Shown: positions 6,667-15,036 of the stretch, piece by piece
Layout: every line of letters starts with the position of its first letter
How positions within the stretch are numbered: the stretch's first letter is position 1
Source of the DNA: Nocardia sp. BMG111209
Lineage (GTDB): Bacteria; Actinomycetota; Actinomycetes; Mycobacteriales; Mycobacteriaceae
Length of the DNA stretch: 64,000 nucleotides
Assembly: GCF_000381925.1 (NCBI RefSeq)
Contig: NZ_KB907307.1
Coordinates: 3,348,001 to 3,412,000 of the forward strand
Reading direction: 5' to 3'
Notes under the pieces: model-generated
Databases searched by the model: none
Told to the model about the DNA's origin: nothing
Seen by the model: only the letters and a program-made list of their open reading frames with translations
Made by a program: the position numbers and the translations under genes

Positions 6667-8775
6667 TTGGCTACCGATGTGATCGACGTGACCGCAGAAT
6701 TGCCTGTCACGCGTAATACCGTATGGGAACTGCTCACCGATGCGCAGACCTATTCACGTATTTTCACCGGCATCGGCGCTTGCGATCGGCTCGAGACCAT
6801 CGGCGGCAACCCGCTCTGGCAGGTCCGGGTCGGTACCAGCGACACAGGTATCAGCACATTTTCAGCAAACCTCGTTGTCGGTCTGGTGGGACAGTTCTTC
6901 GAACTGCACCACCCGGTCACCGGCAGCCTCGCCGCGGTCCGCCTGCGCGACAGCGAGGCCGGCCCGGACGGCCGGCGCGGCGGCACCCGCATCACGATCA
7001 CCTTCTTCGCCGCCGGCCGGGTCCATCCGGTCGCGGCGGCCGCGTCCAATGCCGATATCGCCGACTGGGCCGTAGCCGGACTGCGGCGACTGTCCGACGT
7101 GGTGCTCGGCGCGCCGACGGCGGTGGTCGTCAACGGCGAGGACACACCCATGCGGCAGCGCGCCGAGGTGGCGCGCCGGATGGTCAGCACCGGCGTGATC
7201 GGCGTCGCCGGCCCGATCCGCAGCACCCGGCAACTGAGCGGTCTGGCCCGCTGGGGGTTCAATCTGGCCGGCGGCTACGCGGCCGGCGCGGGACTGGCCC
7301 CCGACCGCACCGCGATCGTCGACGACCGCGGGCAGCGCAGTTTCGCCGACGTCCACGAGCGCACCACCGCGCTGGCCGGCGCGCTCGCCGATCTCGGGCT
7401 CGGCTTCGGCGATGCCATCGGCCTGCTGTCGCACAACCACGCCGGCATGGTCGAAACCATGGTCGCCGCAGGCAAACTCGGCGTCGACGTGATCCTGCTG
7501 AACGCGGGGCTCGCCGCCCGGCGGATCGAGGACATCGTGCAGCAGCACCGGCTGCGGCATCTGTTCGTCGACGGCGATCTGGACGAGCTGGTGCGCTATC
7601 TGCACGCGGACATCGCGCGCTTCGCCACCGACGGCCGCTCACCGGTACCGGGCCGGCTCACCCTCGACGAACTGATCGCGAGTGGGCACCGCGACTTCCG
7701 CCGCCCGGTGCGGCCGGGACGGCTGGTGGTGCTGACCTCCGGCACCTCGGGCAGCCCCAAGGGCGCGCGCCGCCCGGAACCCAAGGGTTTCGCGACCGTC
7801 GCGGCGCTGCTGTCGCGCATCCCGTTCCGGATGAACGAGACCATGCTGATCCCCGCGCCGCTGTTCCACACCTGGGGACTGGCGGCCCTGCAACTGAGCA
7901 CTCCGCTGCGCGCGACGGTGGTGCTGCCGCGGCAGTTCGACGCCGAGGACACCCTGCGCCTGGTCGCCGAGCACGGGATCACCACGCTGGTGCTGGTGCC
8001 GACCATGGTGCAGCGCATCCTCGATCTGCCGATCTCGGTGCGGGCCCGGTACGACACCTCCACCCTGCGCATCGCCGCCAGCTGCGGGGCGCCGCTGTCC
8101 GGGGCGGCGGTACTGCGGTTCATGGACACCTACGGCGACATCCTCTACAACGTGTACGGCTCCACCGAGGTGTCGTGGGCCACGGTCGCGACGCCGGCGG
8201 ATCTGCGCACCGCGCCGCTGACCGCCGGTCGGCCGCCGCTGGGCACCCGCATCGCGGTCCTCGACTCCGGCCGCACCACGCTGCCGATCGGGGCCACCGG
8301 GCGAATCTACGTCGGCAACCACATGTTGTTCGACGGGTACGTGAACTCGACGCCGCCGGAGGAGGCCGACGGCATGCTCGACACCGGCGATCTCGGGTAC
8401 ATCGACGCCGACGGCCGGCTGTACATCGCCGGCCGCGACGACGAGATGATCATCTCCGGTGGCGAGAACGTCTTCCCGCGTCCGGTGGAGGAGGCGCTGT
8501 CCTATCTGCCGCAGGTCACCGACGTCGCGGTCGTGGGCGTACCGGATCGCGAATTCGGCCAGCGGCTGGCCGCTTTCGTGGTCAAGCGGGACGGATTCGG
8601 ACTCGATCCGGACATGATCCGCACCTATGTCCGGCATCGGCTGGGGCGCTTCTCGGTGCCCCGCGATGTGACCTTCCTGTCGTCGCTGCCGCGCGGCGAG
8701 ACCGGCAAAGTTCTCAAACGGCTGCTGGTCGGCGTCCCCTCGACCGATACTGTCCTGAACGAATCGGTTCTGTGA
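6667..8775 (+). CDS. SRPBCC domain fused to acyl-CoA synthetase (FadD-like)
   Basis: Activates a carboxylic acid, probably a fatty acid, to acyl-AMP and then acyl-CoA. The first ~150 of 702 residues form an SRPBCC (START-like) lipid-binding domain. Residues ~215-695 are an ANL adenylate-forming enzyme with the A3 loop LTSGTSGSPKG (about 357-367), A5 YGSTEVSW, A8 GRDDEMIISGGENV (about 589) and the catalytic Lys681 in GETGKVLKR. All key motifs are intact. TTG at 6667 is the first usable start after an in-frame-free leader, with GAGAAG about 10 bases upstream; GTG 6679 is an alternative. The regulator at 8931 follows on the same strand. Confidence 0.88.
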   Translation: MATDVIDVTAELPVTRNTVWELLTDAQTYSRIFTGIGACDRLETIGGNPLWQVRVGTSDTGISTFSANLVVGLVGQFFELHHPVTGSLAAVRLRDSEAGPDGRRGGTRITITFFAAGRVHPVAAAASNADIADWAVAGLRRLSDVVLGAPTAVVVNGEDTPMRQRAEVARRMVSTGVIGVAGPIRSTRQLSGLARWGFNLAGGYAAGAGLAPDRTAIVDDRGQRSFADVHERTTALAGALADLGLGFGDAIGLLSHNHAGMVETMVAAGKLGVDVILLNAGLAARRIEDIVQQHRLRHLFVDGDLDELVRYLHADIARFATDGRSPVPGRLTLDELIASGHRDFRRPVRPGRLVVLTSGTSGSPKGARRPEPKGFATVAALLSRIPFRMNETMLIPAPLFHTWGLAALQLSTPLRATVVLPRQFDAEDTLRLVAEHGITTLVLVPTMVQRILDLPISVRARYDTSTLRIAASCGAPLSGAAVLRFMDTYGDILYNVYGSTEVSWATVATPADLRTAPLTAGRPPLGTRIAVLDSGRTTLPIGATGRIYVGNHMLFDGYVNSTPPEEADGMLDTGDLGYIDADGRLYIAGRDDEMIISGGENVFPRPVEEALSYLPQVTDVAVVGVPDREFGQRLAAFVVKRDGFGLDPDMIRTYVRHRLGRFSVPRDVTFLSSLPRGETGKVLKRLLVGVPSTDTVLNESVL

Positions 8776-8930
8776 CAACGTAAGTCGCGGGCATTGTGAT
8801 CGATCACCATCGACACCCCGTAAGTTTTCGCGAAGTATCACTATTCGAGACCGAAGTCACCCCCGTGGATCTCGAAAAGGTTACGTTGACTCGGCAGTGC
8901 CGTAACGGGGGCGGAAGGAAGTCGTCACCG

Positions 8931-10202
8931 ATGTCTGTCCACACTCCAGACCGACCGGGCCTCACCGTCTCCGGACGCCCGATGTCCTCCCCGCTGAAAG
9001 ACGTCTGGGCACTGTCGCGGCAGATGGTCGGCCATTTCGTCGAGAACGTCGCACCCTGCGGAACCCTGCCGGGCGACGCGATCTACGGCGACGTCACCAC
9101 CATCACCCGGATCTGCCTCGAGCTGGCGATCAGCATGCTCGACGGCAACGACATCCAGGAGAAGACGGATCGGCTGAAAGACGCTGCGGCGCAATGGGCC
9201 CGCGAGGGCGTGCCGATCGACACCATCCACCACGCCATCCACGAGGGCTTCAAGATCGGCTTCGATCTGGTCGTCGCGGCCGCGGGCAACAAGCACCGCG
9301 CGGTGGACAGCGGCGACAGCGACGCCCAGCTCACCGTGCCGCTCACCGACTACCAGAGCCTGGTGGAGGGCGCGAAGATGGTGGTCGAGCTGCTCGACAC
9401 CATGACCACCGCCGTGTCGATGGCGTACGTGAAGGAACTGCGCGCGGTGGTGTCCGAACACCACACCGCGGTGCACACCCTCACCAGCGCACTGCTCGGC
9501 GGACATCCCACCTCGACCATGGCGCGCGAGTGCGGCATCGAGATCGCCGATCGCTATCGCGTTCTGGCACTGTCGATTCCGCAGCATCCGGAGGAATCCA
9601 ATCCGATGCTGGACGCGAAGGTGGTGGCCCGCCGCAAGCTGCGCCGGGTCCAGGCGGAGATCGCGACCCACTGCGGGGAGACCGCGCTGTCGCTGCTGTC
9701 GGTCGACGGCGGCACGCTGCTGATCCCGGCCGACGGCTGTGAGGACGCCGAGCTGGACGAGCTGATCGGCCGGCTGGCACGGGCGGCGCGGGTGCCGATC
9801 ACCGCCACCGTGGTGACCACCGCCGCCGAAGCGGTGCCCACCGCCGCCGATCAGGCGCATCAACTGCTGGACATGGTGGCCCGGCTGCATTCGGTGCCGG
9901 CGCTGTACCGGTTCGACGATCTGGCCCTGGAGTATCAGCTGACCCGGCCCGGCCCCGGCCGTGAATATCTGGGCTCGCTGCTGGATCCGCTGGACGAACA
10001 TCCGGAACTGCTGGACACCCTGCAGACCCACATCGCGCACAACCTCAACCGGCAGCGCACCGCGCGGCTGCTGCACGTGCACACCAACACCGTCGACTAC
10101 CGGCTCAAGCGCATCGGGCAGCTGACCGGATTCGACCCGACCCAGGCCAGCGGATTGTGGTATCTGCGTTCGGCATTGGTCGCGCGGACCTATCGCGGCT
10201 GA
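8931..10202 (+). CDS. PucR/CdaR-type helix-turn-helix regulator
   Basis: A 423-residue actinobacterial transcription factor. The N-terminal ~170 residues are helical (RsbR/GAF-like ligand region, not assigned). The C-terminus has the PucR-type HTH (HTH_30): DTLQTHIAHNLNRQRTA followed by HVHTNTVDYRLKRI, in which the recognition helix is intact. The frame is open from 8796, but the ATG at 8931 has GGAAGGA about 10 bases upstream and gives a family-like start (MSVHTPDRPG). An inverted pair GTTACG (8880) / CGTAAC (8901) just upstream could be an autoregulatory site. It may control the acyl-CoA synthetase 155 bases upstream. Confidence 0.85.
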   Translation: MSVHTPDRPGLTVSGRPMSSPLKDVWALSRQMVGHFVENVAPCGTLPGDAIYGDVTTITRICLELAISMLDGNDIQEKTDRLKDAAAQWAREGVPIDTIHHAIHEGFKIGFDLVVAAAGNKHRAVDSGDSDAQLTVPLTDYQSLVEGAKMVVELLDTMTTAVSMAYVKELRAVVSEHHTAVHTLTSALLGGHPTSTMARECGIEIADRYRVLALSIPQHPEESNPMLDAKVVARRKLRRVQAEIATHCGETALSLLSVDGGTLLIPADGCEDAELDELIGRLARAARVPITATVVTTAAEAVPTAADQAHQLLDMVARLHSVPALYRFDDLALEYQLTRPGPGREYLGSLLDPLDEHPELLDTLQTHIAHNLNRQRTARLLHVHTNTVDYRLKRIGQLTGFDPTQASGLWYLRSALVARTYRG

Positions 10203-10265
10203 GCGGAATCCGGCGCCCCGGGAGACCGGGGCCACGGTGAAACGACCACCCGGGACCGGGTGGTC

Positions 10266-10517
10266 TCAGTACAGGCGGCCGGAATCCGGCCGCACCCGCC
10301 CCGCCTCCACGAGCACCCGGAACGCCGCCTCCTTGCGCGGGCAGTCGTCGCGACTGCAGCCGCGATGGCGCTGCATCGCCCGGTGCGCCTCGTTGACCGA
10401 CAGTTCGTGCTCCGGTGCGGTGTGCGCCCCGGCCGGCTTCAGACTCACCCACAGCGCGGATGCGCACAGCACCAACAACCCGCCGAAAACCACCAACACC
10501 ATTTGCATCCCGGGCAT
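10266..10517 (-). CDS. Small membrane protein, second gene of a divergent pair
   Basis: 83 residues: one N-terminal transmembrane helix (MVLVVFGGLLVLCASALWVS), then a soluble tail with a paired-cysteine segment (HRGCSRDDCPRK) and a conserved-looking end (AAFRVLVEAGRVRPD). I recognise this tail style from small actinobacterial proteins near XRE/DUF397 genes and integrative elements, but know no function. Its ATG (10517) overlaps the region of the upstream gene's stop (10519-10521), so the two are translationally coupled. Internal ATGs at 10508 and 10502 are possible starts. Confidence 0.65.
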   Translation of the reverse strand: MPGMQMVLVVFGGLLVLCASALWVSLKPAGAHTAPEHELSVNEAHRAMQRHRGCSRDDCPRKEAAFRVLVEAGRVRPDSGRLY

Positions 10518-10518
10518 C

Positions 10519-10704
10519 TCAGTCCTCGTCCAGGCCGGCGGACAGATAGGCCACCGCCGCCAGCCAGCGCCCGCAACCGGGCGAGTGCTCCACACCGAGG
10601 ATGCTGCGGGCATCCGGCTCGGTCAGGTAGCCGGCGACCTCACCACAGGCCCATCGATCGCCGGAACGGCAAGCTGCCCAAGGGATTTGCGTGGTCGTCG
10701 TCAT
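10519..10704 (-). CDS. Small soluble protein, first gene of a divergent pair
   Basis: 61 residues from ATG 10704 (MTTTTQIPWAAC), preceded by AAGGCGG; a GTG at 10722 is an alternative. It contains three cysteines and a compact helical core (ARSILGVEHSPGCGRWLAAVAYLSAG). No family recognised. It is transcribed away from the XRE regulator across a palindrome-rich region and is followed directly by the membrane-protein gene at 10517, so the regulator probably controls the pair. Confidence 0.6.
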   Translation of the reverse strand: MTTTTQIPWAACRSGDRWACGEVAGYLTEPDARSILGVEHSPGCGRWLAAVAYLSAGLDED

Positions 10705-10730
10705 GGGCTGCCGCCTTCGCACGGAAGCGT

Positions 10731-10808
10731 ATCACGGTGTGATCATGATCATCCGGATACCGAAACTATGATAGTGTGAACATGATAGATCCTAGCGTGA
10801 TTATCACG
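10731..10808. promoter_or_regulatory. Divergent regulatory region with three palindromes
   Basis: An AT-rich island between divergent genes. It holds ATCAC-GGT-GTGAT (10731-10743), TGATCATGATCA (10740-10751, a perfect 12-bp palindrome) and CGTGAT-T-ATCACG (10796-10808). The first and third share the half-site ATCAC/GTGAT and are good operator candidates for the XRE regulator at 10872. A direct repeat ATGATAG occurs at 10768 and 10782, and TATGAT (10767) resembles a -10 element. Confidence 0.55.
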
Positions 10809-10871
10809 TTTGCGTAAGAGGTTGGGACGAAAGGGATTCCAGCAATCGCACCGCGCCGATACCCTGTTCGC

Positions 10872-11774
10872 ATGAGTACGCGATTGCGGACGGCGCGAAA
10901 GCTGTTGTTGGGGCGCGAGATCGAACACATGATCACAACGGCGGGCGTCAGCCAGACCGAGGCTGCCAAGTACATCGAGACCAGCCAGAGTCGCATCGCC
11001 ATGCTCGTGAACGGTTCGAGCTCGATCACGGTCGGCGACCTGGAACGCCTGGCCGCCAAGCTCGGCTTCGTCGACCCGGGATACCTGGACGCGTTACGAG
11101 AGTTGCGGCGCGACAACCACAAACGAGGTTTCTGGAACACCGGATACCGGCGCGCGTACCACGAGGATCTGCGGCTGCTGGTCGATCTGGAGGCCCACGC
11201 CGGGCGGCTGCGCGTCGCCGAGGCCGAGATCATGCCCGGACTCGTCCAGTGCGAGTCCTACATTCGCGCGTTGCACGAGCCGGACCGCTACCTGCCGACC
11301 GACGGCGACGCGGTCAGCATCGACGATTCGGTGGAGGCGCGACTGGCGCGGCAGGCCATCCTGCTCGATACGAATCCTCCTGCGTTCCATGCGGTTCTGT
11401 CCGAGTCCTGCCTGCGCCGCGAGTACGGCGGACGCGGAGTCATGGTCGAGCAGCTGGAACACCTCGCGGATCTGTCGCGGCGGCCCAACATCCTGATCCA
11501 GGTGCTGCCGTTCACGGCGGCCACCCGGGGCGCGGGTATGGAGGACCGCTTCACCCTCGTGCGGGTGCCGTCACCCGGCGCGGCCGGCGACCTGGACATC
11601 GCGGTGGTGGAGAGTCAGGGCGACATCCGCTACATCGACGACAAGGCGGCGGTCTCGACCCGTGAGACGGTGTGGACCCGATTATCGGCCGCGGCGCTCG
11701 GCGCCGAGGACTCCCGGCAGTTCATGGACCATGTCGCACGATCGTTCCGCCGCAAGACGTTCAGCACGCCCTGA
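10872..11774 (+). CDS. XRE-family regulator with DUF5753 domain
   Basis: 300 residues: N-terminal helix-turn-helix (about 15-75, SQTEAAKYIETSQSRIAMLVNG) followed by the DUF5753 domain (about 100-290) with its hallmarks EAEIMPGLVQ, YIRALH and NILIQVLPF. Proteins of this type are numerous in actinobacteria and usually sit beside DUF397 genes; in Streptomyces some pairs behave like regulator/antagonist pairs in development. Here a methyltransferase and a DUF397 gene follow on the same strand. No clear ribosome site precedes the ATG, so the transcript may have a very short leader. Confidence 0.92.
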   Translation: MSTRLRTARKLLLGREIEHMITTAGVSQTEAAKYIETSQSRIAMLVNGSSSITVGDLERLAAKLGFVDPGYLDALRELRRDNHKRGFWNTGYRRAYHEDLRLLVDLEAHAGRLRVAEAEIMPGLVQCESYIRALHEPDRYLPTDGDAVSIDDSVEARLARQAILLDTNPPAFHAVLSESCLRREYGGRGVMVEQLEHLADLSRRPNILIQVLPFTAATRGAGMEDRFTLVRVPSPGAAGDLDIAVVESQGDIRYIDDKAAVSTRETVWTRLSAAALGAEDSRQFMDHVARSFRRKTFSTP

Positions 11775-11836
11775 AGCGGGGCATACATAGCTGGGCATAT
11801 CCACAAAAGGGCACAACTACAAAAGGAGCAACGGGC

Positions 11837-12667
11837 ATGAGTGACAACGAGTTCGAGTCACAGCCCCGGGAGATAGACGCCAGCCGACCCTCGTCGGCCC
11901 GGCTTTATCACTACTACTTGTCGGGCGAGGCGGTCTTCGAGATCGACAAGATCTTCGCCGAGCGCATCTTCGAGATCGCGCCGTATGCGGACCTCTTCGC
12001 ACACAACAACCGCAGCTTCCTCCAGCGGGCCGTGAAATACATGGTGGGACAGGGCATCCAGCAGTTCCTCGACATCGGTTCCGGCCTGCCGACGGTCGGC
12101 AACACCCACGAGGTGGCGCGTTCGGTGCTGCCCGGCGCCCGGGTGGTCTACGTCGACAACGACCTGGAGGCGGTCAACCGCTCCCACGAACTGCTCAGCG
12201 CCCAGGGCGCGCTCGACACCACCGCGATCCTCGACGCGGACCTGCGCCGGCCGGAGGCGATCCTCGATCATCCGACCACGCGGCGGCTGCTGGACTGGGA
12301 TCAGCCGATCGGGCTGCTGCTCTGCAGCGTGTGGCCGTTCGTGCCGGACGAGTACCAGCCACGCAAGGTGATGGCCACCCTGCGGGACCGATTGCCTTCC
12401 GGTAGCTACGTCGCGATGACCCATGCCACCACCGACGGCCTCGATCAGGCGACGATCGACCGGGGCGACGAGGTCACCGACGTGTACGCGAAGACCTCCG
12501 ACCCGCTCACCTACCGCAGCCGCGCCGAGTTCGGTGCTCTGTTCGACGGTTTCGAATTCGTCGAACCGGGAATCGTGTATGCACCGGAGTGGCATCCGGA
12601 CGGCCCTGTCGACACCGAGGACGCCTCCTTCGACTCCAATCTCGCAGCTGTCGGCCACAAACCGTAA
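11837..12667 (+). CDS. SAM-dependent methyltransferase, PF04672 family (second copy)
   Basis: 276 residues from ATG 11837, chosen over the longer open frame because AAAAGGAG lies 8 bases upstream. Same signatures as the protein at 3993: PSSARLYHYYLSG at the N-terminus, SAM loop DIGSGLPTVGNTHE, acidic VVYVDND, and a shared NRSFLQRAV element. It lies between an XRE-DUF5753 regulator and a DUF397 protein with short gaps (62 and 67 bases), so it is probably part of that operon. The substrate is unknown, and regulator modification is an untested possibility. Confidence 0.87.
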   Translation: MSDNEFESQPREIDASRPSSARLYHYYLSGEAVFEIDKIFAERIFEIAPYADLFAHNNRSFLQRAVKYMVGQGIQQFLDIGSGLPTVGNTHEVARSVLPGARVVYVDNDLEAVNRSHELLSAQGALDTTAILDADLRRPEAILDHPTTRRLLDWDQPIGLLLCSVWPFVPDEYQPRKVMATLRDRLPSGSYVAMTHATTDGLDQATIDRGDEVTDVYAKTSDPLTYRSRAEFGALFDGFEFVEPGIVYAPEWHPDGPVDTEDASFDSNLAAVGHKP

Positions 12668-12734
12668 CTTCGCGAGATCCCCCATCGTCCGGCCGACAGC
12701 GTGCCGGATCTTTTACACCGTAGAAAGGACAATC

Positions 12735-13124
12735 ATGACGATGCCACCTGCCTTCACGGCGGGCGAATTCCACAAAGCCGTGGCCAGTTCGCCCAATCAG
12801 AACTGCGTGCAGGTCGCCCGCAAACAGGGCTGGACGGCGGTCTGGGACGACAAGCTCGCCACCGCGGGAACCACGGCTGCCACCGTGTTGCCCGCGGACG
12901 AGCTGTTGGTGCTGACCGACGCCGAGTTCGACGCCTTCCAATCGGGTGTGCGTTCCGGGAGCACCGATCACCACGCGTTGACGGTGACCCCACGCGATGA
13001 CGGCGCGTATGTGTTCCGCGCCGCCACCGCGCAGCCCGTGGCCGAGGTCCAACTCGTTTTCGATGCCGACGAACTCGACGCGTTCCTCGACGGGGTGCGC
13101 AACGGCGAATTCGACCTCGCCTGA
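12735..13124 (+). CDS. DUF397 protein with two DUF397-like repeats
   Basis: 129 residues from ATG 12735 with GAAAGGAC 4 bases upstream. The usual DUF397 protein is 60-80 residues. Here the pattern appears twice. The first half has SSPNQNCVQVA...VLTDAEFDAFQSGVRSG. The second has VTPRDDGAYVF...LVFDADELDAFLDGVRNGEF. The matching ends (F-D-A-F/L-x-x-GVR-x-G) suggest an internal duplication. DUF397 proteins usually partner XRE-DUF5753 regulators, which fits the gene order here. A strong hairpin follows. Confidence 0.82.
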   Translation: MTMPPAFTAGEFHKAVASSPNQNCVQVARKQGWTAVWDDKLATAGTTAATVLPADELLVLTDAEFDAFQSGVRSGSTDHHALTVTPRDDGAYVFRAATAQPVAEVQLVFDADELDAFLDGVRNGEFDLA

Positions 13125-13196
13125 CCATCTGATCGATCAGGTCACGACCGCGAACGGTCGAGGCACCTGTGTGCTCCCGCTACCCTGCGGGCTCAC

Positions 13197-13236
13197 ACAT
13201 CGACCCGCGCCCGCTGCCACGAGCGCGGGTCGGTGT
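13197..13236. terminator. Hairpin after the XRE/methyltransferase/DUF397 operon
   Basis: CGACCCGCGC (13201-13210) pairs perfectly with GCGCGGGTCG (13223-13232); ACA/TGT and one G-U pair extend it to about 14 pairs, with a 12-base loop. It lies between convergent genes (13124 plus, 13364 minus). No U-tract. Confidence 0.65.
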
Positions 13237-13363
13237 CCTCGCCATTGTCGGTCCGCCGAATCCCCCTGCGCGCCAACCACTGTACCCACGCACCGCTGGA
13301 TCCACGCGGAATCTCGTGCAACTCACGGCATCCGGCGCGCATCTTCGAACATCCCACAGCCGA

Positions 13364-13825
13364 TCAGCCACGCAGTCGGCACGCCAGCACATCCCGCGGT
13401 TCCCCGGGCCCGAAGTAGCGCTCGTCGTGGCGGACGAATTCGAATCCCTTCTGCTTGAACAGGTTGTAGGCCGTGAGATTGTCCGGCGCCACCGTCAGGC
13501 ACACCGCGTCGGAGCCCGACGCCTCGAACCGCCGCAGCGTCCGGTCGAGCAGCGCGCGCCCGTAGCCGCGGCTCTGGAACACGCAGGCGACCCCGAAGCT
13601 GAGCAGCCACACCTGCCGCCCCCGGACCTGCCCGATCGTGTAGCCGACCACCGCGCCGCCGAGATCGGCCACCATGAAGCTCGCCGGATCCACCTCGAAC
13701 AGCTGCCGCAGATGCTGATACTGGTACGGCTGGTCGAAGACCTCGGCCTCGATGGCGGCGATGCCGTCGAGGTCGGGCAGTGTGGCCTGGCGGTAGGCCG
13801 GTTGCGGCACCGCAGCGATCTCCAT
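13364..13825 (-). CDS. GNAT acetyltransferase, RimI-like
   Basis: 153 residues from ATG 13825, where a strong ribosome site (GGGGAGG) decides against the longer open frame. Acetyl-CoA-dependent N-acetyltransferase fold: the acetyl-CoA loop region reads VFQSRGYGRALLDRTL (Q/RxxGxG/A), followed by the typical LTVAPDNLTAYNLFKQKGFEF end strand. The closest style is RimI (ribosomal protein S18 acetylation), but such small GNATs act on many substrates and context gives no hint. It stands alone. Confidence 0.8.
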   Translation of the reverse strand: MEIAAVPQPAYRQATLPDLDGIAAIEAEVFDQPYQYQHLRQLFEVDPASFMVADLGGAVVGYTIGQVRGRQVWLLSFGVACVFQSRGYGRALLDRTLRRFEASGSDAVCLTVAPDNLTAYNLFKQKGFEFVRHDERYFGPGEPRDVLACRLRG

Positions 13826-14100
13826 GTCCGCCTCCCCTGACCCCGGAGCTCCGACCGGCCGACATCCGCCCGGGCGGTTCCCCCCGCCGGACTGTCGAGT
13901 GTAAGCGGTTGTCTCGCTTGCGGTATGCGGTTCCGTGCGCGGGCCGTCCCCGGCCGGCGGATCGGGACGGAACCGGCGGCCGGATGCTCCCGCACGGTTG
14001 TGAGCGGTCACAGAGACTCCGAAAATGCTGTGCCCCTAGGTTACTGCGCACAGCCCGGTCCATGCGGTGATCTCCGGGAGGTCGTTCCGCGGATACGGTT

Positions 14101-14964
14101 TCAGGAGCCGATCTGCTCGGCCCACGCCAGCAGCGCCGGGGCCAGCAGCGGCCAGCGGACGAACAGGCCGCCGGTGCGGGCCCGCTCGGCCTGGCGCTCG
14201 TGCCATTCCCGGTCGCCCCACGGCGGTTCGGCCGACCGCGCGGCCGGCAGCAGTTCGGCGATGGCCTCGGAGGTGGCGCGGGTGTGGTGCGCGTCGCTGG
14301 CGCCGCTGCGGAACACCAACGCGGGCACCGTGATTGCGCTGACCACCTCGTCCGGCAGGCCGGGGATGGTGCGATCCGGTTGCGGGCAGTAGGCCATCAT
14401 CCACCGCTCCATGGTGGCGATGAAGGTCTCCCGGTCCTGGCCGAGGATGCGCTCCCGGTTGGCCGGATTGCGTTCGATCGACTCGGCCCAGTCGGGCAGG
14501 GCGGCGACCGCGGCCATCCCGTCGGCCCACGCGGCGCGGATGTTCGGGGCGCAGTACACATTGCCCAGCACCAGTTGTCCCATCACCCCGCCGCTGATCC
14601 ACCACAGCGCCAGCGCCCGAGCCACGCCGGGATGCCGGGCGGCGGTCAGCAGCGCGATGCGCGAGCCCGCGGATCCGCCGGCGAGGACGGCAGGCGCCAT
14701 GTCCAGGTGGGTGAGCAGCGCGGCGAGCGTATCGGCGTGCAGGGCGGACTCGCTGTCGCCGGTGAAGCACACGTCGGACTCACCGCAGTTGGGCCGATCC
14801 CAGATGAGCACCCGGTTGCCCGCGGCCGCCAGCTTCTCGGCCAGTTCCCGCAGGCCGGGCGTCTCCTTCGGGAATCGGCCGCCCGGGGTGAGCACCCAGG
14901 GCCGGTCACCGTCCCCGATGAGTTCGTATCCGATCCGGAGCCCGTTCACCATCGCCGTCGCCAT
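14101..14964 (-). CDS. Alpha/beta hydrolase
   Basis: 287 residues from ATG 14964. Typical hydrolase landmarks: oxyanion region TPGGRFP, WDRPNCGESD after strand 4, and the nucleophile elbow GGSAGS. A late aspartate and histidine are expected near VFRSGASDAHHTRAT. No signal peptide, so cytoplasmic. Substrate unknown. It is 72 bases downstream of nothing on its strand except the M20 gene at 15037, and the two may be co-transcribed from 16383. Confidence 0.8.
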   Translation of the reverse strand: MATAMVNGLRIGYELIGDGDRPWVLTPGGRFPKETPGLRELAEKLAAAGNRVLIWDRPNCGESDVCFTGDSESALHADTLAALLTHLDMAPAVLAGGSAGSRIALLTAARHPGVARALALWWISGGVMGQLVLGNVYCAPNIRAAWADGMAAVAALPDWAESIERNPANRERILGQDRETFIATMERWMMAYCPQPDRTIPGLPDEVVSAITVPALVFRSGASDAHHTRATSEAIAELLPAARSAEPPWGDREWHERQAERARTGGLFVRWPLLAPALLAWAEQIGS

Positions 14965-15036
14965 GGCGTCCAGTATTCGACACCCGCGATTTGTAAACAA
15001 GCCTTCACTTACATGGCGGGTATGTGCCACATCGTG

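Noticed and set aside
8880..8906. GTTACG/CGTAAC pair taken as a firm operator
   Set aside because: Only six bases per arm with a 15-base gap; mentioned under the regulator but too weak to list.
13129..13140. CTGATCGATCAG palindrome after the DUF397 gene
   Set aside because: Short, made of GATC units, and directly behind a gene end with a better hairpin at 13197; likely chance.
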